Assembly: GCA_028817685.1 (NCBI GenBank)
Contig: JAPPPC010000322.1
Span: 1 to 6,991, forward strand
Length of the DNA: 6,991 nucleotides
DNA from: Rhodospirillaceae bacterium
Lineage (GTDB): Bacteria; Pseudomonadota; Alphaproteobacteria; UBA8366; GCA-2717185
Reading direction: 5' to 3'
The notes under the pieces are model-generated. The model made no database searches. It saw only the letters and a program-made list of their open reading frames with translations, and had not been told where the DNA came from. Positions 1 to 5,321 of this stretch are shown piece by piece (position 1 is the stretch's first letter; each line of letters begins with the position of its first letter). Made by a program: the position numbers and the translations under genes.

Positions 1-419
1 TGTGCTAGCAGTGCCGTCAGACCAAAGTGTGCCGGCTCCGGCCATTTGCCATATTCGAACCAGTCGAAGGCCTGCGTTTCCCAATTGATATTGGGTTCGA
101 ATTCCACGGCGACCGTCACCAGGAAATTGTGATAACGGAAGCCTGACCGGTGTTCGAAAACGTACAGCGGAATGATCTCTTCCAGCGCTGCAAAGCCAGC
201 TTCCTCGGTCAATTCGCGCAGGACTGCTTCCTCCGGCGATTCGCCCGAATCGATCGCACCGCCCCAGGTCCCCCATGTATTGGGCTGCTGACAATGTTCG
301 GAACGGTGCGGGATCAGAATTCTTCCGGTTTCGCGCGCTTGGATCAGACACCCGGCGGCAGCACGGCCCCAGAATCCGGTTTCGCGCAGCGCCTTCATAT
401 GAGCGTGGCGATCCGTCAT
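1..419 (-). CDS. Nudix hydrolase, C-terminus cut by the window edge
   Basis: Nudix enzymes hydrolyse nucleoside diphosphates linked to another moiety, usually with Mg2+, in the cytoplasm. Translating the minus strand from ATG at 417-419 gives 139 residues with no stop before the left edge. A complete Nudix box (GX5EX7REUXEEXGU) lies at residues 54-76: G54, E60, R68-E69-L70, E72-E73, G75 and F76. It is preceded by the usual TWG-x-GG lead-in (residues 51-54). A beta strand before the box (RILIPHRS, 33-40) and an aromatic-rich strand after it (about 84-107) fit the fold. The first ATG of the open frame was chosen as start. There is no strong Shine-Dalgarno; a purine run (GAGAGGGA) lies too far upstream. 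The gene is divergent from the aminotransferase at 557. The substrate cannot be read from the sequence. The family call is secure. Confidence 0.93.
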   Translation of the reverse strand, partial: MTDRHAHMKALRETGFWGRAAAGCLIQARETGRILIPHRSEHCQQPNTWGTWGGAIDSGESPEEAVLRELTEEAGFAALEEIIPLYVFEHRSGFRYHNFLVTVAVEFEPNINWETQAFDWFEYGKWPEPAHFGLTALLA

Positions 420-556
420 GAATATGACGCCATCTGCAATTACATTCCCTCTCTGCCCGAAGAGGAACCTAACGCAGGGCCTTGAACCGTCGCAACTGTG
501 CGGGCAAAAAGCCCTTATCGCTGGTATCAACCAAACACTGCCCGCAGGAGGAACCG
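420..556. promoter_or_regulatory. Divergent intergenic region, Nudix gene / aminotransferase operon
   Basis: These 137 nt separate two divergent starts, so they should hold promoters for both directions. For the minus strand a weak sigma70-like pair can be drawn: TTGCGA (plus 490-495) and TAGGTT (plus 466-471) with an 18-nt spacer. No convincing pair is seen for the plus strand. A short inverted repeat, GGGC-AAAAA-GCCC at 502-514, lies in the probable leader of the aminotransferase. No operator for a known regulator is recognised. The placement as a promoter region is logical; the individual boxes are guesses. Confidence 0.4.
546..551 (+). promoter_or_regulatory. Ribosome binding site AGGAGG deciding the aminotransferase start
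   Basis: A perfect AGGAGG ends five nucleotides before ATG at 557. It fixes the aminotransferase start there rather than at the TTG at 482, from which the same frame is also open. The 25 extra residues of the longer form do not resemble the family's N-terminus. Confidence 0.9.
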
Positions 557-1459
557 ATGGCCACCGGCACCCACGCCTATGAAGAAGACCCCAGGAACGA
601 AAGCGTTCTCATTTACGTCAATGGTGAGTTGGCGCCGCGGCCCGAGGCGAAAATTTCCGTCTTCGATAGCGGGTTCCTGCTCGGTGACGGGATGTGGGAA
701 GGTATGCGCCTGCATCACGGCAAGCTTGCCTTCCAGGATCAGCATTTGGGCCGGCTGTTCGAGAACCTCAAAGCCGTCGATATCGACATCGGCATGTCAC
801 AAGAGGCCCTGGCGGCGGAGATCATGCGGACCTGCGCTGCGAACGGAATGACCGACGATGTGCATATCCGTCTGGTCGTCAGCCGCGGTCTCAAGAAAAC
901 CCCATACCAGCATCCCAACGCCAATGTCGGCGGCCCGACCATCGTCATTATTCCGGAGTACAAGAAGGCGCGGGAGGTCGCCCCACTCAGCCTGTTCACC
1001 GTACATGTTCATCGCGGGGCACCGGACACGCAGGACCCGAAATGGAACAGCCTGTCCAAGCTGAACTGCATTGCCGCTTGCATCCAGGCCGACAAGGCCG
1101 GCGCCGACGAGGCGGTGATGTTGGATCCGAGCGGCTTTGTCGCGACATGCAACTCGACCCATTTCTTCATCGTAAGGAAGGGCGAAGTCTGGACGTCGAC
1201 GGGCGACTACTGCCTGCCCGGAATCACCCGGGGCAACATCGTCGCCTTGTGCCGTGAAAACGATATCCCTGTCTTCGAGAAGAACTTCTCGCTGACCGAA
1301 GTGTATGGCGCCGATGAAGCGTTCGTAACGGGCACCTTCGGCGGTCTAACCCCTGTGGCCAGTGTGGACGGAAGGACCTTGGGGAACGGTGAACTCGGTC
1401 CCATGACCGTGCGGCTGCGCGAGCTTTACCGCGGCCTGATCGAACGGGACTGCGCATGA
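557..1459 (+). CDS. Class IV PLP-dependent aminotransferase (branched-chain / D-amino-acid type fold)
   Basis: The 300-residue product belongs to the fold-type IV PLP enzymes (branched-chain aminotransferase, D-amino-acid aminotransferase, aminodeoxychorismate lyase), and its length is normal for them. Visible landmarks are the N-terminal strand IYVNGEL (19-25) and FDSGFLLGDGMWEGMR (36-51). K168 in LSKLN is the expected Schiff-base lysine, followed by GADEAVMLD (182-190). PGITR (221-225) and TGTFGGLTPV (258-267) match the PLP-phosphate-binding segments. The position usually held by the Glu that pairs with the pyridine nitrogen is T197 (FVATCNSTHFF, 194-204), so the enzyme is not a canonical BCAT or DAAT. 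The stop overlaps the start of the sulfotransferase as ATGA, implying co-translation. Substrate and stereochemistry cannot be assigned; ilvE or dat would be over-calling. An amine transaminase or a lyase is also possible. Confidence 0.9.
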   Translation: MATGTHAYEEDPRNESVLIYVNGELAPRPEAKISVFDSGFLLGDGMWEGMRLHHGKLAFQDQHLGRLFENLKAVDIDIGMSQEALAAEIMRTCAANGMTDDVHIRLVVSRGLKKTPYQHPNANVGGPTIVIIPEYKKAREVAPLSLFTVHVHRGAPDTQDPKWNSLSKLNCIAACIQADKAGADEAVMLDPSGFVATCNSTHFFIVRKGEVWTSTGDYCLPGITRGNIVALCRENDIPVFEKNFSLTEVYGADEAFVTGTFGGLTPVASVDGRTLGNGELGPMTVRLRELYRGLIERDCA

Positions 1460-2190
1460 GCACGCCGCTGCGGATTGCCATGTGGTCTGGACCGCGCAAC
1501 ATCTCCACCGCGATGTTGCGGTCCTTCGGGAACCGGCCCGACACGTTCGTAACCGACGAGCCGCTCTACGGTCACTATTTGCGCCAAACCGGCCTGGACC
1601 ATCCGGGCCGCGACGAAGTCATCGCGGCGCAGCCGGAAGATTGGCAAACCGTCGCGACATGGCTCTGTGGCCCCGTGCCGGAGGGTCAACCTGTCTGGTA
1701 CCAGAAACACATGTCACATCATCTGTTACCGGAGATCGAACAGGAATGGCTCGGCACCCTCTCCAACTGTTTTCTGATCCGCGATCCGCGCGAAGTGCTG
1801 GCGTCCTACACGCAAGTGCGCGAGACCGTGACCCTCGAGGATATCGGCCTGCCACAACAGGCCGCGCTCTTCGATCGGCTTTTCGACGAAACAGGCGCGC
1901 CGCCGCCGGTGCTCGATGCGAAGGATGTGCTGAGCAATCCGGAAAAATTACTCGGCGCGCTCTGTACCGCAATCGGTTTGGACTTCACGGAAACGATGCT
2001 GTCCTGGCCACCCGGCCCGCGCGACACCGACGGTATCTGGAGCAAATACTGGTACAGTTCGGTGACCGACTCGACAGGCTTCGTCGCCTATAAACCGAAG
2101 AACGTCGTTCTCACGCCGGCACTGGAAGAACTGGCCGCCCGCTGCGCCCCTTATTATGAGCGCCTGCATGCCTACCGCTTGGGCCAATAG
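1456..2190 (+). CDS. Sulfotransferase-family P-loop protein
   Basis: This 244-residue soluble protein has the two hallmarks of PAPS-dependent sulfotransferases. An N-terminal P-loop-like 5'-phosphosulfate-binding segment follows the first strand (WSGPRNISTAM, 10-20). A 3'-phosphate-binding segment lies mid-protein (FLIRDPREVLASY, 106-118, with R109, R112 and S117). If active it would move a sulfuryl group from PAPS to an acceptor that I cannot identify. The W-S-G-P-R-N loop differs from the P-K-[ST]-G-T-[ST]-W loop of classical cytosolic enzymes and marks a distinct subfamily. ATG 1456 overlaps the aminotransferase stop; a weak GGGA (1446-1449) precedes it, so translation is probably coupled. 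The C-terminal half is variable, with a tryptophan- and tyrosine-rich stretch at about 184-212. Family confidence is good; that it transfers sulfate is inference, since related P-loop proteins can bind other nucleotides. Confidence 0.82.
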   Translation: MSTPLRIAMWSGPRNISTAMLRSFGNRPDTFVTDEPLYGHYLRQTGLDHPGRDEVIAAQPEDWQTVATWLCGPVPEGQPVWYQKHMSHHLLPEIEQEWLGTLSNCFLIRDPREVLASYTQVRETVTLEDIGLPQQAALFDRLFDETGAPPPVLDAKDVLSNPEKLLGALCTAIGLDFTETMLSWPPGPRDTDGIWSKYWYSSVTDSTGFVAYKPKNVVLTPALEELAARCAPYYERLHAYRLGQ

Positions 2191-2199
2191 GAACTTCAA

Positions 2200-2442
2200 T
2201 TAATAGACGGCAGCGGCGCGAAACGATCCGTAATCAGCGATCAGGAACAGATATCCCTCACCCTTCCAGATCGAGACATCCGTTCCCGCTTCGGTCGTCG
2301 CCGTCTTCTGCGCGGTGCCCCAGCAGCCGATATAGTAGTCGAGCGTCTTGCCGGTCGCGACGATCTCCTGCGGCTCGGCAGGGACATTCTCCTCCTCCCG
2401 CAGCCATGTCACGAGTTCCGTGCGTTGTTCGTCGCTCAGCAC
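2200..2442 (-). CDS. Small hypothetical protein, 80 residues
   Basis: I do not recognise this protein. It starts at GTG (plus 2440-2442), the first usable start after an in-frame stop (plus 2461-2463). It ends at TAA only 9 nt from the convergent sulfotransferase stop. Codons are strongly G/C-ending, like the neighbours, which supports real coding. The N-terminal third is acidic and probably helical (LSDEQRTELVTWLREEE, 2-18). The rest is rich in aromatic residues and looks like beta strands: DYYIGCWGTA (35-44), then a charged turn and GYLFLIADYGSFRAAAVY (63-80). There is one cysteine (C40), no signal peptide and no membrane segment. Upstream sequence is G-rich (ACGGGGCGG) but not a good Shine-Dalgarno. 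It diverges from pgk, so the two share a 69-nt promoter region; no functional link follows from that alone. Confidence 0.7.
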   Translation of the reverse strand: MLSDEQRTELVTWLREEENVPAEPQEIVATGKTLDYYIGCWGTAQKTATTEAGTDVSIWKGEGYLFLIADYGSFRAAAVY

Positions 2443-2511
2443 CGTCCGCCCCGTTATTTTTCACGAAGATAGCCTGTCCCGCTGCGGGTTGCACGTGGTA
2501 GAAACCCGGCC
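2443..2511. promoter_or_regulatory. Divergent promoter/leader region upstream of pgk
   Basis: These 69 nt separate the GTG start of the small protein from the pgk ATG. No good -35/-10 pair is visible in either direction. Two overlapping inverted repeats occur: CCCGC-T-GCGGG at 2478-2488, and CGGGTT (2485-2490) paired with AACCCG (2503-2508) across a 12-nt loop. They share bases 2485-2488, so they could not both form. The second ends three nucleotides before the pgk ATG and could mask the initiation region, but stems this short are common in GC-rich DNA. pgk has no strong Shine-Dalgarno. Confidence 0.35.
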
Positions 2512-3705
2512 ATGTTTAAAACGCTAGACGATCTCGACTTCGCCGGTCGCCGCGTCATACTGCGCGGCGATCTCAATGTGCCCATGCGCGACGGCCAGGT
2601 CACCGATGCGACCCGCCTCGACCGGCTAGCGCCGACCATCAGCCAACTGACGGAAGGCGGGGCCAAGGTGATTGTGGTCTCCCACTTCGGCCGGCCGAAA
2701 GGCAAGGTCGTGCCGGAGATGTCGTTGCAACCTGTCGCCGCCGCCCTGTCGCTATCGCTTGGCGGCAAGCCGGTCGGATTCGCGGCCGACTGCATCGGTG
2801 ACACCGCGCAGGCCGCGGTCGAGGCCTTGTCGGACGGCGATGTGCTGCTGTTGGAAAATCTGCGCTATCACGCCGGCGAGGAAGCGAACGATCCGGCTTT
2901 CACCGCACAGCTTGCCGCCTTGGGCGACCTGTATGTGAACGACGCGTTCTCCGCAGCGCATCGCGCGCATGCGTCAACCGAAGGAATCGCGCACAGCCTT
3001 CCCGCCGCCGCGGGCCGCAACATGGAAGCGGAACTGAAAGCGCTCGGCGGCGCCCTGGACGACCCGCAGCGGCCGCTTGCGGCCATTGTCGGCGGCGCAA
3101 AGGTGTCGAGCAAGCTGGATGTGCTGGGCCATTTGGTCGCCAAAGTCGACCGGCTGATCATCGGCGGCGGTATGGCGAACACGTTCCTCTACGCGCAAGG
3201 AATCGCTGTTGGCGCGAGCCTGTGCGAACAGGATCTGGCCGACACAGCGCGCGAGATCCTGGCCCAGGCCGAAAAACAGGACTGCCGCATCGTTCTCCCG
3301 GTGGACGCCGTCGTCGCCGAAAAATTCGAAGCGGGCGCACCGAGCGAGACCGTAGCCTTGGACGCGGTACCGGATGACCAGATGATCCTGGATTTCGGCC
3401 CGAAGAGTATCGCCGCGATCGACGCGCAGCTCGCCGATTGTCGCACCCTGGTATGGAACGGGCCGCTCGGCGCCTTCGAGGTCCCGCCCTTCGACGCCGC
3501 GACCGTCGCGGTGGCGCAAGCCGCGGCGAAGATGACTGATGCTGGCACCATGACAACGGTCGCCGGCGGCGGCGATACGGTCGCCGCCCTGGCGCATGCT
3601 GGCGTGGCGGAGCGCTTCAGCTACGTCTCGACCGCCGGTGGCGCATTCCTCGAATGGCTGGAAGGCCGTACTTTGCCAGGCGTCTCAGCGCTGCAGCAGG
3701 ATTAA
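2512..3705 (+). CDS. pgk: Phosphoglycerate kinase
   Basis: Pgk catalyses the reversible transfer of phosphate between 1,3-bisphosphoglycerate and ADP, giving 3-phosphoglycerate and ATP, in glycolysis and gluconeogenesis (and the Calvin cycle where present). It is cytoplasmic and monomeric. The 397 residues are the normal bacterial length. Signatures run in order: RGDLNVP (18-24), SHFGRPKG (57-64), LLLENLRYHAGEE (112-124), NDAFSAAHRAHAST (143-156), the hinge-side IVGGAKVSSK (192-201), WNGPLGAFE (315-323), the nucleotide-binding GGGDTVAAL (352-360) and STAGGAFLEWLEG (373-385). Everything needed for activity appears intact. ATG 2512 places these motifs at standard positions, although no strong Shine-Dalgarno precedes it. 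No glycolytic partner (gap, fba, tkt) is beside it here. Its stop lies 18 nt from the convergent channel gene, with no terminator hairpin visible between them. Confidence 0.98.
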   Translation: MFKTLDDLDFAGRRVILRGDLNVPMRDGQVTDATRLDRLAPTISQLTEGGAKVIVVSHFGRPKGKVVPEMSLQPVAAALSLSLGGKPVGFAADCIGDTAQAAVEALSDGDVLLLENLRYHAGEEANDPAFTAQLAALGDLYVNDAFSAAHRAHASTEGIAHSLPAAAGRNMEAELKALGGALDDPQRPLAAIVGGAKVSSKLDVLGHLVAKVDRLIIGGGMANTFLYAQGIAVGASLCEQDLADTAREILAQAEKQDCRIVLPVDAVVAEKFEAGAPSETVALDAVPDDQMILDFGPKSIAAIDAQLADCRTLVWNGPLGAFEVPPFDAATVAVAQAAAKMTDAGTMTTVAGGGDTVAALAHAGVAERFSYVSTAGGAFLEWLEGRTLPGVSALQQD

Positions 3706-3723
3706 GGCCCGCCGCACCCGTTT

Positions 3724-4407
3724 CTAGTGTTTAAGCTGGAAGAAATTCCGGATGCGGCCAAGCATCTGGTCCGCATAGGTCGTATCGGCCTGCTGGCTGT
3801 CCAACGCATCGCCATCCTCGCCCTCGGCCAGCGCCTTGGTTGCCTCCTGCCGCAGGCTCAGCAACGAGACCAGTGACTCCGCGATCGGCGGGCGCGCCTG
3901 TAGAATCGGCTCAAGATGCATCTTTTCAATTTTGTAGATGACCGAATCGGTCAGGGTAATCACTGTCGCGCTGCGCGGAGCGCCGGTCAGCAATGACATC
4001 TCGCCAAAGAAGTCGCCTGGCCCGACCTGCGCGACCTTGCGTTCGGGGCCGTCCTCTTCGAAACGGACGCGCACCTCCATCAAACCTTCCGCCACCACAT
4101 AAAGCGATGATCCTTCGGCGCCTTGCTGCACGATCTGTTGCCCGGGACGGACCTGCCGTTGTTCCAGCTTGGCGGCCAGCGCGTTCTTTTCTTCCATCTC
4201 GAGCGACGCGAATAGATCGACCCGGTCGAGTAACTCGCTGACGGCCAGCGAATCGGTTTCGTCGCGCTCCGCTTCTTCGTAGATATGGATATCCCGTTGC
4301 GGAAACGCCGCGGAAATGCCGGCCCAGCGCATATGCTCCCAGATGCTGGTCATCAGCTCATCCACATGGTCCGGATGCTGGGCGAAATCGGAGACCCAGA
4401 CCTTCAT
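3724..4407 (-). CDS. C-terminal fragment: cyclic-nucleotide-binding part of the split channel
   Basis: This 227-residue frame begins at the ATG overlapping the preceding stop. That ATG is internal in the repaired protein (residue 281), where MKVWVSDF continues a MscS C-terminal strand. Residues 1-45 complete the MscS cytoplasmic domain and end in RDIHIYEE. Residues 60-175 form a cyclic-nucleotide-binding fold, with the phosphate-binding cassette at 134-148: FGEMSLLTGAPRSAT, holding the expected Gly-Glu (G135-E136) and Arg-Ser-Ala (R145-A147). The site therefore looks competent to bind cAMP or cGMP. The C-terminal 50 residues are polar and acidic. No Shine-Dalgarno precedes the ATG, so separate expression would depend on reinitiation. 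A stand-alone Crp-like regulator is excluded: there is no DNA-binding helix-turn-helix. Confidence 0.85.
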   Translation of the reverse strand: MKVWVSDFAQHPDHVDELMTSIWEHMRWAGISAAFPQRDIHIYEEAERDETDSLAVSELLDRVDLFASLEMEEKNALAAKLEQRQVRPGQQIVQQGAEGSSLYVVAEGLMEVRVRFEEDGPERKVAQVGPGDFFGEMSLLTGAPRSATVITLTDSVIYKIEKMHLEPILQARPPIAESLVSLLSLRQEATKALAEGEDGDALDSQQADTTYADQMLGRIRNFFQLKH

Positions 4408-5246
4408 GTCATAGATGACGAAGGAATCGTCGAATCGAAGGATACGCGGGATCGGTCCGGGGTGTTTCTTGATACGCTCGCAGGCCAGGCGGCCGCTTTC
4501 AGGGTCGATTTTACCCGCGCCGGCGGCACTTTATAGTCGATCCGAACCTGGACATTGAAGGCGTAAACGCGATCTGGGTAATGGAAATTGACGATCCGCG
4601 CGGTTGCCATGCCGGAGTTCGGCTGCACGATTTCGGTGTCCTCGCGGCTGCGCAGATGCGTCGCGCGCCAGTTGATCTCGACGACCTCTCCCTCGAAACC
4701 GGTATCGAGACGAATCCAATCCCCCTGCCGGTAGGGGTGTTCCATGTTGAGCGCAATGCCCGAGAAGACGTCGCTCAACGTATTCTGCAGCGCGAAGCCC
4801 AAAACAACCGCGACCACGCCGGAGGTCGCCAACAGCCCGGTCACCGGTTGTTCGAAGACGAAGGCAACGACCATGAACAGCGCGATGATGTAATAGACCG
4901 CGCCGAGCACATCCTTCAGCAGTTTCGGAACGGTTTGCCCACCGAACAGGCCGCGCCACAACAGAACGTCCGACGCGCGGATCGACAGGCGGGCTAGCGA
5001 AATCCACCACAGCACGTGGGCAATCTGGATGAACAGGACCAACGAAACATCGTCGGGCGCCAGATTGACCCATTCCGGAATGTAGGTCACGACCAGCACC
5101 AGCGCGCTGACCAGGGTGAACATGATGCCCGAGGTCAGGAGCTGTCGAACCGCCCGGCTTCTTGTGTAACGGTAGCCCACCAGCAAGGCCGCGATGGCGA
5201 CTGCAAACAGACCGAGTAATGCTATGGGCAGGCCTTGAAGCGCCAT
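4404..5246 (-). CDS. N-terminal fragment: MscS membrane and pore part of the split channel
   Basis: As it stands this frame gives 280 residues. Hydrophobic segments lie at about 5-27, 38-57, 65-87 and 112-133. They are followed by the pore-lining helix and its continuation (TGLLATSGVVAVVLGFALQN, 136-155), then the beta-domain start HPYRQGDWIRL (170-180), EGEVVEINWRATHLR (185-199) and PNSGMATARIVNF (209-221). This matches the conserved MscS core. Residues 254-280 are Pro-, Ser- and Thr-rich nonsense relative to the family and are the out-of-frame tail. The stop falls inside the ATG of the next frame (ATGA). ATG 5246 was chosen because it directly precedes the first helix; the Shine-Dalgarno is weak (CGGAC). 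A truncated product would keep the pore but lack the end of the cytoplasmic cage. Confidence 0.85.
   Translation of the reverse strand: MALQGLPIALLGLFAVAIAALLVGYRYTRSRAVRQLLTSGIMFTLVSALVLVVTYIPEWVNLAPDDVSLVLFIQIAHVLWWISLARLSIRASDVLLWRGLFGGQTVPKLLKDVLGAVYYIIALFMVVAFVFEQPVTGLLATSGVVAVVLGFALQNTLSDVFSGIALNMEHPYRQGDWIRLDTGFEGEVVEINWRATHLRSREDTEIVQPNSGMATARIVNFHYPDRVYAFNVQVRIDYKVPPARVKSTLKAAAWPASVSRNTPDRSRVSFDSTIPSSSMT
4487..4489 (-). other. Inferred frameshift site (one missing base) in the channel gene
   Basis: On the coding strand, GCG GCC GCC TGG becomes the expected Ala-Ala-Ala-Leu if the CC before TGG is lengthened to CCC. The site abuts the 8-bp palindrome GCGGCCGC (4489-4496), and two GGCC tetramers (4483-4486, 4491-4494) could form a small hairpin. 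Both frames are open from 4404 to 4530, so the exact base is inferred from where family-like sequence switches frame. The context is not a canonical X-XXY-YYZ slippery heptamer. Confidence 0.75.
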
Positions 5247-5321
5247 GGGCGTGTCCGTTACCGGTGCTGAGTTCCCCCGAGACCGTTAGCAGGAACTATT
5301 TTTGCCGAGATTTCAAGGGTG
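5247..5321 (-). promoter_or_regulatory. Gap between DUF2336 gene and channel gene; possible weak promoter
   Basis: These 75 nt lie between the DUF2336 stop and the channel start, on the same strand. A TTGAAA (plus 5311-5316) and a TGCTAA (plus 5286-5291) with a 19-nt spacer could be a weak promoter for the channel. The spacer is longer than ideal. No terminator hairpin is visible, so readthrough from the DUF2336 genes is equally possible. Confidence 0.25.

Larger units (their letters stand above)
3724..5246 (-). pseudogene. MscS-family channel with C-terminal cyclic-nucleotide-binding domain, split by a frameshift
   Basis: Two minus-strand frames together encode one recognisable protein. Codons 1-253 are read from ATG 5246. 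After about 4488 the coding signal moves to the -1 frame and continues to the stop at 3724. Adding one base at 4488-4489 gives 507 residues: several N-terminal membrane helices, the MscS pore helix and beta domain (about 137-245), the MscS alpha/beta domain (about 250-325), and a cyclic-nucleotide-binding domain (about 340-455). That is the architecture of the bacterial cyclic-nucleotide-gated (bCNG) branch of MscS, proposed to release solutes under membrane tension or ligand control. The bridge residues exist only in the shifted frame (LACERIKKHPGPIPR, then LRFDDSFVIYD) and join smoothly to the downstream MKVWVSDF. Whether the break is biological or a sequence error cannot be settled here. 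Confidence 0.85.

Noticed and set aside
55..159. Three TTCGAA sites within about 105 bp
   Set aside because: They arise from Phe and Glu codons of the Nudix gene, are irregularly spaced and lie inside coding sequence.
150..485. Plus-strand frame of 111 residues
   Set aside because: It is largely antisense to the Nudix gene, whose frame carries a perfect Nudix box; the composition is that of a shadow frame.
502..514. GGGC-AAAAA-GCCC as an attenuator or terminator in the aminotransferase leader
   Set aside because: Four-base-pair stem and only two T residues after it; too weak to call.
482..556. TTG-initiated 25-residue N-terminal extension of the aminotransferase
   Set aside because: A perfect AGGAGG five bases before ATG 557 and the family's normal N-terminus both favour the shorter form.
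694..1257. Plus-strand frame of 187 residues overlapping the aminotransferase
   Set aside because: Arg- and Gly-rich off-frame reading of a well-supported gene.
2974..3597. Minus-strand frame of 207 residues inside pgk
   Set aside because: Antisense shadow of a strongly conserved gene; Arg-, Gly- and Ala-rich with no family resemblance.
3724..4407. Stand-alone Crp/Fnr-type transcription regulator
   Set aside because: No helix-turn-helix after the cyclic-nucleotide-binding fold, and the N-terminal 45 residues are the end of a MscS cytoplasmic domain.
4487..4489. Programmed -1 ribosomal frameshift in the channel gene
   Set aside because: No canonical slippery heptamer at the switch point; a lost C in a CCC run is simpler. 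Kept only as a remote alternative.
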